DNA of 64,000 nt, from NCBI RefSeq assembly GCF_003325475.1, contig NZ_CP029495.1, forward strand, positions 1,736,001 through 1,800,000, given 5' to 3'. The translations under genes were made by a program, and so were the position numbers. This stretch comes from Chromobacterium phragmitis. Its GTDB lineage: Bacteria; Pseudomonadota; Gammaproteobacteria; Burkholderiales; Chromobacteriaceae. The notes under the pieces are model-generated. The model worked only from the letters and a program-made list of their open reading frames with translations. It was not told the origin of the DNA and did no database searches. Every line of letters begins with the position of its first letter. Position 1 is the first letter of the stretch. Positions 1-8,225 of this stretch are shown here, one piece after another.

Positions 1-45
1 TTACTTGGTTAACCACAGGCCCGCTCGGGTACAATGCGCGCCATG

Positions 46-1005
46 ATGAATGTGCTGATCGTGCGCACCTCGTCGATGGGCGACCTTATCCACACTTGGC
101 CCGCCATCACCGAGTTGAAGACGCATTACCCGAATGTCCGGCTGACTTGGTTGGCGGAAGAGAGCTTTGCCGACATCGCCCGCCTGCATCCCCAGGTGGA
201 CGAAGTGCTGACGCTGAGTTGGCGCAGCTGGCGCCGGCGCTTGTGGCAACCTGCGGCCTGGCGCGAGCTGAAAGCCTTGAAGCGCAAGCTGCGGGACACC
301 CATTTCGATCTGGTGCTGGACAGCCAGGGCCTGCTCAAGAGCGCGATACCGGCCCGCTGGGCGCAGGCGCCGCTGGCGGGGCTGGATTGGCCCAGCGCCC
401 GCGAGTCGCTGGCCAGCCTGTTCTACGACAAGAAGCACAAGGTATCGCGGCTGCTGTCGGCGATAGACCGCAACCGGCTGCTGTTCGGCCTCAGTTTCGG
501 CTACGCGCCGGACGGGCCGCCGCAATTCGGCATCCGCCGCGGCGAGCGGCCAAGCTGGATGCTCAGCGGCCGCTACGCAGTGCTGTTGCACGCGACCAGC
601 CGCGCGTCCAAGGAATGGCCAGAGGCGAACTGGGTGGAGTTGGGAACCCAGTTGTCCGCCCATCACGACATGGTGACGGTGCTGCCCTGGGGCAACGACA
701 GGGAAAAGGAGCGCGCCGAACGGCTGGCCGCGCGGCTGCCGGCCGCGGTGGTGGCGCCAAGGATGAGCCTGCTGGAGGCGGCCGGCTTGCTTGGCAACGC
801 CTGCGCCGTCGTCGGCGTCGATACCGGCCTGGTGCACCTCGCCAACGCGCTGAACGTGCCGGTGGCGGCCATTTACACCGATACCGACCCGCAGCAGACC
901 GGCGTGGTGGAAACGCCGTGGGCGACCAATCTGGGCAATATCGGCCAGTGCCCTACCGTGCAGGCCGTGCTGGAGGCGCTGCAGTCGCGGCGGGACTGGG
1001 CATGA
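46..1005 (+). CDS. waaC: Lipopolysaccharide heptosyltransferase I
   Basis: Transfers the first L-glycero-D-manno-heptose from ADP-heptose to Kdo2-lipid A at the inner face of the inner membrane. The protein of about 319 aa has the GT9 pattern: N-terminal VLIVRTSSMGDLIHTWPA, a middle Ser/Lys stretch (LLHATSRASKEWPEANW) and the C-terminal donor-site VDTGLVHLANAL near residue 260. In-frame ATGs occur at 34, 43 and 46. I use 46 because family members begin with M-x-V-L-I-V-R, and a -10-like TACAAT overlaps the first ATG. The stop overlaps the waaA start (ATGA), so the two are probably co-translated. Confidence 0.93.
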   Translation: MNVLIVRTSSMGDLIHTWPAITELKTHYPNVRLTWLAEESFADIARLHPQVDEVLTLSWRSWRRRLWQPAAWRELKALKRKLRDTHFDLVLDSQGLLKSAIPARWAQAPLAGLDWPSARESLASLFYDKKHKVSRLLSAIDRNRLLFGLSFGYAPDGPPQFGIRRGERPSWMLSGRYAVLLHATSRASKEWPEANWVELGTQLSAHHDMVTVLPWGNDREKERAERLAARLPAAVVAPRMSLLEAAGLLGNACAVVGVDTGLVHLANALNVPVAAIYTDTDPQQTGVVETPWATNLGNIGQCPTVQAVLEALQSRRDWA

Positions 1006-2270
1006 GCTGGCAGCTGGCGCTGTACAACGGCTTGTGGCGGCTGCTGACGCCGCTGGCGCGGCGCTATCTGAAAAAACGGGCGCGCAAGGCGCCGGCCTAT
1101 CGGGAACACTGGGACGAGCGTTTCGGACAGGCGTTGTCGCCCAAGGCGAAGGGCGCGATCTGGATACACGCGGTGTCGGTAGGCGAAACGCGCGCCGCGC
1201 AGCCTCTGGTGGCGGCGATCCGGCGCGAGTGGCCTGACGCGCCGCTGCTATTGACGCAGATGACGCCGACCGGCCGCGCCACCGCCGAGCAGCTGTACCC
1301 TGACGCCGAGGTGCGCTACCTGCCCTACGATTACCCGCAGGCCGCCGCCGATTTTCTGCGCGCCTACCGGCCGCGCTGCGGCGTGCTGATGGAAACCGAG
1401 ATCTGGCCCAACCTGATCCACGCGGCGGCGGCGCAACAGGTGCCGCTGTTGCTGGCGAATGCCAGATTGTCGGAAAAATCGCTGAACGGCTATCGGAAAA
1501 TAGCCGGGCTGATTTCTCCCGCCATTCGGAAATTTACCGCCATTGCCGCTCAAACGACTGAAGATGCCGACCGTTTGAAGAAATTGGGCGCGGAAAACGT
1601 AAGCGTCTGTGGCAGCAGCAAATATGATATTGAAGTGCCGCAAGCGCAGCGTCATCTTGCCGCCGCCTTCCGCGCGCGGCTGGGCGGCCGGCGGATGCTG
1701 CTGTGCGCCAGCACCCGCGAGGGCGAGGAGGCGCTGATTCTGGATGCCTGGCTGGCGGCCGGCGCGGCGACCGGCGACGCGCTGCTGGCCCTGGTGCCGC
1801 GCCATCCGGAGCGCTGGGACGAGGTGGAAAGATTGGCCGTCGAGCGCGGCTTGAAAACCCAGCGCCGCGGCGACGGCGCCGCCATCTCGGCCGACACCAG
1901 GGTGTGGCTGGGCGACAGCATGGGCGAGATGTTCGGCTATCTGGGCGCTTGCGATGTCGCTTTCATCGGCGGCAGCCTGTTGCCATTCGGCTGCCACAAC
2001 CTGATCGAGCCGGCCCAGGTCGGCGTGCCGGCGTTGTTCGGACCGTCGGTATTCAACTTCCAGCAGGCGGCCGCCGATTCGCTGGCCGCCGGCGCGGGCC
2101 GCCAGGTGGGCGACGCGGCCGAGCTGGCGTCGGCCGCGCTGGCGCTGATGGATGATCCGGCCGCCGTCGAGGCGATGCGCCAGGGCGCGGCGCGTTTTCG
2201 CGACGCCCATCGCGGCGCCAGCGATCGGATGCTGGCGCTGATCCGCGAGGCGATGGCCGCCGCAAAATGA
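1002..2270 (+). CDS. waaA: 3-deoxy-D-manno-octulosonic acid (Kdo) transferase
   Basis: Membrane-associated GT30 enzyme that adds Kdo to lipid IVA from CMP-Kdo, the step before WaaC. It is 422 aa, the usual family length. Seen: an N-terminal hydrophobic/basic anchor, IWIHAVSVGETRAAQPL near residue 50 (the Glu of VGE is the family's catalytic base), and METEIWPNL near 130. The C-terminal donor site FIGGSLLPFGCHNLIEPAQ lies near 330. The open frame extends far upstream, but that part is antisense to waaC sense and unrelated; the start is fixed by the 4-base ATGA overlap with waaC. A hairpin terminator follows directly. Confidence 0.95.
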   Translation: MSWQLALYNGLWRLLTPLARRYLKKRARKAPAYREHWDERFGQALSPKAKGAIWIHAVSVGETRAAQPLVAAIRREWPDAPLLLTQMTPTGRATAEQLYPDAEVRYLPYDYPQAAADFLRAYRPRCGVLMETEIWPNLIHAAAAQQVPLLLANARLSEKSLNGYRKIAGLISPAIRKFTAIAAQTTEDADRLKKLGAENVSVCGSSKYDIEVPQAQRHLAAAFRARLGGRRMLLCASTREGEEALILDAWLAAGAATGDALLALVPRHPERWDEVERLAVERGLKTQRRGDGAAISADTRVWLGDSMGEMFGYLGACDVAFIGGSLLPFGCHNLIEPAQVGVPALFGPSVFNFQQAAADSLAAGAGRQVGDAAELASAALALMDDPAAVEAMRQGAARFRDAHRGASDRMLALIREAMAAAK

Positions 2271-2297
2271 AAAACCGCCCGATTGGGCAGTTTTTTC
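2271..2297 (+). terminator. Rho-independent terminator after waaA
   Basis: AACCGCCC and GGGCAGTT pair around a GATT loop with one mismatch, followed by six T's. It ends the waaC-waaA unit and separates it from the convergent pheC. Confidence 0.75.
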
Positions 2298-2325
2298 AAG
2301 GAGGAGAGGGCGCGTTGGCGCGGGC

Positions 2326-3096
2326 TTAGCCGCCCAGCCACTTGGCCGACAGCCTGGCGAAGCCGCCGTCCTGCAGCCGTTGGCTCAGCCACTGGTCGAC
2401 CCAGGCTTTCCAGCGCCAATCGTTGGGCAGCAGATAGGCCTTCTGCGAGAAATCGAATGGCTTGTCAGGGTGGATCGCGCACAGCTCCGGATGCAGCTTC
2501 TGCTGATAGCGGGTTTCCACCGCGTCGGTGACCATCGCATCGGCCTTGCCGTCGATGATTTGCTGGAAGATGCGGGTATTGTCGGGGAAAACCGTCAAAG
2601 CTGCGTCAGGCAGATGCTTGCGGGCGAAGCGCTCGTTGGTGCCGCCCGGATTGACCACCAGCCGGGTTTCCTTGCGGTTCAGCTGTTCCAGCGTCTGGAG
2701 GCGGGACGCGTTTTGGCAGCGGGCGATCGGCGTCTTGCCGTCGTTCAGGTAGGCGGCGGAATACAGCGCCTGCTTTTGCCGCTCCAGGCTGATCGAGATG
2801 CCGCTCATCGCGATGTCGAACTTGTCGTCGCGCTGGTCGCGCATCAACGTCGGCCAACTGGTGGGCACCAGTTTCAGCTTGACGCCCAGCGCGCGCGACA
2901 GATCCTCGGCCATGTCGATGTCCAGGCCGCGCCATTGGCCGCTGGCGGCGTCGCGGCCGCTGAACGGCAGATAATCGCCGGTGGTGCCGACGCGAAGCTC
3001 GCCGCGGGAGAGGATGTCTTCCAACCGGTCGGCCAGGGCGGCCGGGCTCAGCAGCAGCGCCGCCAGCGAGGCGGCCGCGAGTGCGCCGGCCCTCAT
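2326..3096 (-). CDS. pheC: Periplasmic cyclohexadienyl (prephenate/arogenate) dehydratase PheC
   Basis: Converts prephenate to phenylpyruvate, or arogenate to phenylalanine, in the periplasm. It has a solute-binding-protein fold (SBP family 3). The 256-aa protein begins with a clear signal peptide (LAAASLAALLLSPAALADR). It matches my memory of Pseudomonas PheC closely through GVLRVATTGDY-like (LRVGTTGDYLPFS), PTSWPTLMRD, DIAMSGISISLERQ, NPGGTNERFA and HPELCAIHPDKPFDF. These separate it from ordinary amino-acid binding proteins. Its ATG overlaps the stop of the upstream chorismate lyase-like gene by 4 bases, so the pair is one translational unit. Confidence 0.88.
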   Translation of the reverse strand: MRAGALAAASLAALLLSPAALADRLEDILSRGELRVGTTGDYLPFSGRDAASGQWRGLDIDMAEDLSRALGVKLKLVPTSWPTLMRDQRDDKFDIAMSGISISLERQKQALYSAAYLNDGKTPIARCQNASRLQTLEQLNRKETRLVVNPGGTNERFARKHLPDAALTVFPDNTRIFQQIIDGKADAMVTDAVETRYQQKLHPELCAIHPDKPFDFSQKAYLLPNDWRWKAWVDQWLSQRLQDGGFARLSAKWLGG

Positions 3097-3803
3097 TTGG
3101 CGGCTTCCTTGGGGTTCAGCGCAAAGGCGAACAGGTCGCGGCGATAGGTTTCCACCACCAGGCTGAACGGCGTGTTGCCGTCCTTGTACAGCACGGCGCG
3201 GTGCTGCAGCACATGTTCCGGGATCTCCAGGCCGCGTTTGGACTCTGCGGTTGGCAACGGGCGGCTTTCCCAGCCTTGCGGCAGCGGCGACCACAGCAGT
3301 TTCGCGCTTTCGGTGCGGCGGCTGAAGTTCAGCGCCTTGACCGCGGCGCCGAACGGGGTGTCGGTGGTGTCCAGCAGGCGGTTCATGTCGGCGGTCAGCC
3401 GCGACGGCACGTACCAGTTGTCGGCTTCGGACAGCACGCGCTCGCCGCAGGCCAGCTGCACGCGGCGATAGCCGATGGGCTCGTCGGCGCCCACTTGCAG
3501 CTGCCGGCGGATGTCGGCATCGGCCGGCTTGCGCGTGGCGGCGTCGCGCAGGGCGCGGATGCGCGGCTCGGCGGCCAGCTGGTGTTCGCCGCACCATTGC
3601 TGCAGCGTGCGGGTGGCGCTGGGATTGCTCAGCAGCGTGGCGTTCAGGCTTTGCAGCAGCGCCAGCGCCTTGACGCGGGTATCGGCGCCGTCCTGCCAGC
3701 CGGCGTAGGACCAGGCGTCGGCGCGCGCCTGGCCGGCGAGCAGCAGCGCGGCGGGCAGCATCCAGGCCAGCGCGCGCGCGGCGGTAGACTTCTTATGCTT
3801 CAT
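3093..3803 (-). CDS. Secreted chorismate lyase (UbiC/UTRA-fold) family protein
   Basis: 236 aa with an N-terminal signal peptide (basic MKHKK, hydrophobic core to about residue 26, ARADA cleavage). The mature part aligns by eye with E. coli UbiC: GYRRVQLACGERVLSEA (111-127) with WLREILLCADG..., VPSRLT, then DTPFGAAVKALNFSRR (148-163) with the KTPLGRYLF region. The C-terminal FSLVVETYRRD contains Glu218 at the position of UbiC Glu155; Arg113/114 matches UbiC Arg76. So the residues known to contact chorismate/4-hydroxybenzoate appear kept. Cytosolic UbiC has no signal peptide, so an envelope location is unusual. It is translationally coupled to pheC. The family assignment is mine by alignment from memory; catalysis is inferred. 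Confidence 0.6.
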   Translation of the reverse strand: MKHKKSTAARALAWMLPAALLLAGQARADAWSYAGWQDGADTRVKALALLQSLNATLLSNPSATRTLQQWCGEHQLAAEPRIRALRDAATRKPADADIRRQLQVGADEPIGYRRVQLACGERVLSEADNWYVPSRLTADMNRLLDTTDTPFGAAVKALNFSRRTESAKLLWSPLPQGWESRPLPTAESKRGLEIPEHVLQHRAVLYKDGNTPFSLVVETYRRDLFAFALNPKEAAK

Positions 3804-3961
3804 GGTTTTTCGCGGACCTTAGGACAAAAACACTAAATAAACAGAATAGTAAACGCAAAGTTCCGCGCCGACTTGCAGATTCCGCTAAGTTGAGAACAGG
3901 GTCGACCGCACTGGGCGGGCCGGCCCTTGATCTTTTCGAGTCTGCCCTGCGAGGAGCCGCC

Positions 3962-4564
3962 ATGGCTACAGATTATTCTCCCTTGCCCACTCTGACTCTG
4001 CCGCGCACCACCGACCTGGTGAGACTGGACCAGCGGCCGCATCCCCCGATAAGCATGAACAGCCCGGCGCTGAGCGCGATGACTGATCTGAGGCTGGTCA
4101 ATCCGATAGGCATACGCGGCGACGCCGGTCTGCGCGAGGCTCACCAGCGCATGATCAGCCACGGCATCCGCCTGTTGTTCGTCCATGACCACGACGGCAG
4201 CCTGCTGGGCATCGTCACCGCCGTCGATCTGCTGGGCGAGCGGCCCATCCAGTGCATGAAGGAGCACGGCAAGCACCATGACGATCTCCAGGTGTCCGAC
4301 GTGATGACGCCGCGCGCCCGGCTGGACGCGCTGCGGCTGGACGACGTGGCGTCGGCCAGCGTCGGCCAGCTGGTGGCCACCATGCAGCAGCTGGGCCGCC
4401 AGCACGCGCTGGTGGTGGAAGTGAACCCGGTCAACGGCCACCACGAGCTGTGCGGCCTGTTTTCCACCTCGCACATGGCGCGGCTGTTGGGCCGGCCTTT
4501 GTCTTTCATCCGCGTGCCGCAAGCCTTGTCCGAAATCCAGTACTCGCTGCTGTACACCGGCTGA
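3962..4564 (+). CDS. CBS-domain protein
   Basis: About 200 aa with two CBS motifs. The first runs about 45-95 (HGIRLLFVHDHDGSLLGIVTAVDLLGE) and the second, more divergent, about 110-180 (VSDVMTPRARLDAL, QHALVVEVN, LCGLFSTSHMARLLG). No catalytic domain is attached, so it is a stand-alone CBS pair, a type that usually binds adenosyl nucleotides and modulates a partner. The ATG at 3962 is preferred over an upstream in-frame start because GAGGAG lies 5-10 bases before it. It stands alone between divergent and downstream units; no partner can be named. Confidence 0.75.
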   Translation: MATDYSPLPTLTLPRTTDLVRLDQRPHPPISMNSPALSAMTDLRLVNPIGIRGDAGLREAHQRMISHGIRLLFVHDHDGSLLGIVTAVDLLGERPIQCMKEHGKHHDDLQVSDVMTPRARLDALRLDDVASASVGQLVATMQQLGRQHALVVEVNPVNGHHELCGLFSTSHMARLLGRPLSFIRVPQALSEIQYSLLYTG

Positions 4565-4644
4565 TTTCGGCAAGAATCGGGTCGCCGCCGACCAGCCGCC
4601 TCCCTAGACTTCAGGCATCATGACCTTTAGCGAAGGAGAAGGCG

Positions 4645-5118
4645 ATGACATGGCGGATGGAAACGCTGGACGAGCGATTCATCGCGGCCGCGCGCGGCCG
4701 GGGCGTCGATGCCCTGGGCCAGCCGGCGCGGCGTTTGCAGGCGCGGGGAGGCGAGCCGCTGCGGGACGGCTTGCGCCGCGCCCGTCCCGGGGAGCGCTTG
4801 CTGCTGGCGAGCTATAGCCCTTTCCGGCTGATCGGGCCGTATCGCGAATACGGGCCGGTGTTTCTCGGCGCCGAGCCGGACCTTGAGACCTTGCCGTCCC
4901 TGGACGCGCTGTTGGAGGCAAGCGGCGGCTATCTGGGCGACAGCATGGCGCTGCGCGCCTACGATGCCGGGCAGTCGATGATCGAGGCGGCGGTGCTGCC
5001 GCGGGCCGAGCTCGCCGCTTGCCTGGCGCGATGGACGTCGCGGAGCGACATCGCCTTCGCCATGCTGCGCTACCCCGCCCATGGCTGTTACGCGCTGCGC
5101 CTGAACCGGGATGCCTGA
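4645..5118 (+). CDS. DUF1203 family protein
   Basis: 157 aa. The FRLIGPYREYGPVFLGAEP segment (about 60-78) and the C-terminal DIAFAMLRYPAHGCYALRLN are typical of DUF1203, whose function is unknown. The start has a good Shine-Dalgarno (AAGGAGA). The stop codon overlaps the start of the AraC-MGMT gene by 8 bases, suggesting a shared transcript with the alkylation-repair gene. Confidence 0.75.
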   Translation: MTWRMETLDERFIAAARGRGVDALGQPARRLQARGGEPLRDGLRRARPGERLLLASYSPFRLIGPYREYGPVFLGAEPDLETLPSLDALLEASGGYLGDSMALRAYDAGQSMIEAAVLPRAELAACLARWTSRSDIAFAMLRYPAHGCYALRLNRDA

Positions 5119-6004
5119 CATGGAAGCCATCCTGCCCGCGGCGGCGGAAAGCAGCCGCGATTACGCCCGCGTCCGCGACGCGATCCGCTATCTGGTCGCC
5201 CATGCCGACGCCCAGCCCAGGCTGGCCGATCTGGCCGGCGAGCTGCACCTGTCGGAATCGCGGCTGCAACGCTTGTTCACCCAGTGGGCCGGCGTCAGTC
5301 CCAAGCGCTTCATCCAGCAGCTGACCTGCGAGGCGGCCAAGGCGCGGCTGGCCGCTGGCGAGCCGCTGCTGCCGCTGTCGCATGAGCTGGGCTTGTCCGG
5401 AGGCGGCCGACTGCATGATCTCTTCGTCACGCTGGAGGCGATGACGCCGGGCGAATACCAGCGCGGCGGGGCCGGGCTGGACATCGGCTGGAGCGTGGAG
5501 GCCACCCGTTTCGGCCCGGCGCTGCTGGCGCAGACCGCGCGCGGCGTGTGCGCGCTGCAATTCGTCGCCGACGAAGCCGCCGGTGAGGCCTGGCTGCGCG
5601 GGCAATGGCCCAACGCCGCGCTGCGATGGCGGGAGGGACTGGGACGCGCGCTGTGCCGCCGGCTGTTCGATCCGCTGGAGGCCGCCGGCGGTCCGCCGCT
5701 GGCGCTCAGGGTGCAGGGCAGCAATTTCCAGATCCAGGTGTGGCGGGCATTGCTAGCCGTGCCGTACGGCGGACTGATAGGCTACGGCCAATTGGCCGCG
5801 GGCATGGGGCGGCCCAGCGCGGCGCGCGCGGTGGGCAACGCGGTGGGCGCCAATCCGGTGGCCTGGCTGATTCCCTGCCACCGCGTGATCCGCGCCGCGG
5901 GCGCGTTGGGCGGCTACCGCTGGGGCGAGGAGCGCAAGCTGGACCTGATAGGCTGGGAATGCGCCAGGCTGGCGGGCGCGGAGCGGGCGGCATGGACCGC
6001 CTGA
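5111..6004 (+). CDS. AraC-type HTH fused to O6-methylguanine-DNA methyltransferase (Ada-like, no N-terminal zinc domain)
   Basis: 297 aa. Residues about 15-110 form an AraC helix-turn-helix pair (LADLAGELHLSESRLQRLF, LGLSGGGRLHDLFVTLEAM, PGEYQRGG). Residues about 125-290 are the MGMT domain with FQIQVWRALLAVPYG, RPSAARAVGNAVGANP and the active-site PCHRVI. The Ada N-terminal Cys4-zinc methylphosphotriester domain is absent, so the protein can repair alkylated bases but should not switch on by the classical Ada route. Possible starts are at 5111 and 5120. It overlaps the next gene (start 5992), consistent with an operon. Confidence 0.88.
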   Translation: MPDMEAILPAAAESSRDYARVRDAIRYLVAHADAQPRLADLAGELHLSESRLQRLFTQWAGVSPKRFIQQLTCEAAKARLAAGEPLLPLSHELGLSGGGRLHDLFVTLEAMTPGEYQRGGAGLDIGWSVEATRFGPALLAQTARGVCALQFVADEAAGEAWLRGQWPNAALRWREGLGRALCRRLFDPLEAAGGPPLALRVQGSNFQIQVWRALLAVPYGGLIGYGQLAAGMGRPSAARAVGNAVGANPVAWLIPCHRVIRAAGALGGYRWGEERKLDLIGWECARLAGAERAAWTA

Positions 6005-6842
6005 GCGGAGAGCTCGCCTGGCTGACGCTGCTGGCGGCGCTGTGGGGAGGCTCTTTCCTGTTCATGCGGGTGGCGGCGCCGGTTTTCGGCCCCTTGCCCT
6101 TGATCGCGCTGCGGGTGGGCCTGGCCGCCTGCCTGTTGCTGCCGCTGTTGTGGCGGCGGGGTTTGTGGCCGCTGTGGCGGGACAATTGGCGGCCGGTCGC
6201 GGCGGTCGGCGTGTTTCTGACAGCGTTTCCCTTCAGCCTGATCGCCTGGGCGCAGCTGTCGTTGCCGGCCGGCATGGCCTCGGTGCTCAACGCCACCACG
6301 CCGTTGATGACCGCGCTGTGGGCGTGGCCGCTGGCGGGAGAGCGGCTGGCCGTTCCGCGCGCGGCGGGGCTGGGCCTGGGGCTGGTCTTGCTGGCGGGGC
6401 ACGGCGCCCGCTTCGACATCCATTCCGGCTTGCCGGCGCTGGCGATGCTGGGCGCGACGGCCAGTTACGGCTGGGCCGGGCATATGGCCAGGCGCTGGCT
6501 GCCCGGCATGCCGCCGCTGGCGACCGCGGGCGGCGGCCTGTTCAGCGCGGCGCTGCTGATGCTGCCGTTGGCGTGGTGGACCTGGCCGGCGGGCCCGGCA
6601 CCGCTCAAGGCCTGGCTGGCCGTGTTGCTGCTTGCGGCGTTTTGCACCGCGCTGGCCTACCTGATTTATTACCGGCTGATCAACCGGCTGGGCGCACCCG
6701 GGCCAGCGCCGTCACCTATCTGGTGCCGGTGTTCGGCGTGTTATGGGGGGCGGTTTTCCTGGGGGAGCGCGTCGGCGGCGCCATGCAGCTGGGCGCGGCG
6801 CTGATTCTGGGCGGCGTGTTGCTGCTGGGATGGCGGCGCTAG
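5992..6842 (+). pseudogene. EamA/DMT-family exporter, frameshifted near the C-terminus
   Basis: Encodes a 10-TM drug/metabolite transporter of about 283 aa: ALWGGSFLFMRVAAPVFGP at the start and SVLNATTPLMTALWAW in the first repeat. The frame is open to about 6695 (YRLINRLGA), then continues in another frame with RASAVTYLVPVFGVLWG to the stop at 6840-6842. That is the family's normal last two helices, so a single base appears to be missing near 6690-6700. It is either a recent pseudogene or a sequencing error. The start overlaps the end of the MGMT gene. Confidence 0.8.
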
Positions 6843-7702
6843 CCGGGCAGCCGGCTGAGTTCGCGGAAGAACAGCCGGCTCAGCGTGTCCAGCGCGGGGT
6901 CGCCGTCCCGCGCCGGCTGGCGGAACAGCGCCAGCGGCACGGGCGGCAAAGCCGGCAAGCTGTCGGGCGGCAGTGGGCGCAAGTCGTCGCCGGCCATGTC
7001 CGACAAGAGGGCGCCTACGCCCAGCCCCGCTTCCAGCGCCGCGGTCACCGCCAGCAGGCTGGAGCTTTCGAACACCACCCGATAAGGCCGTCCGGCCAAA
7101 CCCAGCGCCTGCAGCATCGCGTCGCGCCAGCTGCAAGGCGCGGCGAACAGAACCAGCGGCAGCTCCGGCCCGTCTGGCATGGCGCCGCCGGCGGATAGCC
7201 AGGGCAGCGGGCATTCCATGGACCAGGCCGGCGGCTGTTCCAGCCCGCATAGCCTCGGATTGGCGATCAGCATGTCCAGCTCCCCCTGGCGATAGGCGGC
7301 GGCCAGTTCCCTCCCCGGCGCGACTTTGGCCTCCAGCTTCAGCTCGGGACGGACGGCGGCGAAATCCGCCAGCACCCGCGGCAAATGGCGGCTGACCACA
7401 TCCTCGATCAGGCCCACTCGGCAGCGTTGCGGCGCGCAGGAGGCCGGTTCGGGCAGCATTTGCTCGGCCAGGCTGACGATGCGCTCGGCGAAAGGCAGCA
7501 GCGTTTTGCCGGCGGCGGTCAGCGTCACGCCGCGGGTGGAGCGTTGCAGCAGGAGCTGGCCGCAATGCTGCTCCAGCTTGCGCAATTGCAGGCTCAGCGC
7601 CGGCTGGGTTCGGCCTAGCGCGGCGGCGGCGCGGTTGATGCTGCCGTGGCGGGCCACCGCGGCCAAGGCGCGCAACAGGGAGGTGTCTAGATCGCTGGCC
7701 AT
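6839..7702 (-). CDS. LysR-family transcriptional regulator
   Basis: 287 aa with an N-terminal winged HTH (about 5-62: LLRALAAVARHGSINRAAAALGRTQPALSLQLRKLE) and a LysR substrate domain from about residue 90. It is divergent from a small EamA exporter starting 100 bases away, which is its likely target. The intergenic DNA contains TTATAG at 7712-7717 and its complement CTATAA at 7742-7747, a possible binding site. The 3' end overlaps the convergent EamA pseudogene by 4 bases. The effector is unknown. Confidence 0.9.
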   Translation of the reverse strand: MASDLDTSLLRALAAVARHGSINRAAAALGRTQPALSLQLRKLEQHCGQLLLQRSTRGVTLTAAGKTLLPFAERIVSLAEQMLPEPASCAPQRCRVGLIEDVVSRHLPRVLADFAAVRPELKLEAKVAPGRELAAAYRQGELDMLIANPRLCGLEQPPAWSMECPLPWLSAGGAMPDGPELPLVLFAAPCSWRDAMLQALGLAGRPYRVVFESSSLLAVTAALEAGLGVGALLSDMAGDDLRPLPPDSLPALPPVPLALFRQPARDGDPALDTLSRLFFRELSRLPG

Positions 7703-7802
7703 ATGATTTTCTTATAGCAGTCGCTCATTTTTCCAGTCTACCTATAACCAGGTCGAATGTTTAGCATCTTGTCTGAACGCGAACCATGGTTGGGAGAGGG
7801 AA

Positions 7803-8225
7803 ATGTTTTTCGCCGCGATATTGCTGGCTGTGGCCGGCTCCGTGGTTTACCACTTGTCGATCAAGCAACTGCCGCAGGATTTGAATCCCTTCTTTTCGCT
7901 GGCGGTCAGTTACGGCCTGGCGCTGGCGCTGGCGCTATGCCTGGCCGGCATGTGGTGGCTGCCGGGCGGGCAGCGCGATCCGTCGGCGCTGGGCTGGAGC
8001 AATCTGGGCGTGGCGCTGGGCATCCTGGGCATCGAGATGGGATTCTTGCTGGCTTATCGCGCTGGCTGGAACCTGGGGTACGCGGCGCTCAGCGCCAATG
8101 TGCTGAGCGCCGCGTTGTTGCTGCCGATAGGCTACTGGCTGTTCCGCGAGAGCCTGTCGCCGGGCCGGCTGGCCGGCTTGGGGCTCAGCCTGGCTGGCTT
8201 GTGGATGATGCTGCGCTTTCGTTGA
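7803..8225 (+). CDS. Half-size EamA-type membrane protein
   Basis: 140 aa with about four or five hydrophobic helices: FAAILLAVAGSVVYHLSIKQ, FSLAVSYGLALALALCLAGM, LGVALGILGIEMGFLLAYRA, LSAALLLPIGYWLFRESL, LAGLGLSLAGLWMML. It corresponds to one EamA repeat, so it would have to work as a dimer, as small EamA/SMR-like proteins do. It has a good ribosome site (GAGAGGGAA). It is divergent from the LysR gene and convergent with envZ, with a 41-base antisense overlap at the ends. Confidence 0.75.
   Translation: MFFAAILLAVAGSVVYHLSIKQLPQDLNPFFSLAVSYGLALALALCLAGMWWLPGGQRDPSALGWSNLGVALGILGIEMGFLLAYRAGWNLGYAALSANVLSAALLLPIGYWLFRESLSPGRLAGLGLSLAGLWMMLRFR

Noticed and set aside
1..36. Firm sigma70 promoter before waaC
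   Set aside because: TACAAT at 30-35 is a fair -10, but -35 candidates have poor spacing (15 or 19 bases) and the upstream DNA is cut by the window edge.
96..1001. Upstream extension of the waaA frame
   Set aside because: It lies wholly inside waaC in another frame, and the WaaA family starts at 1002.
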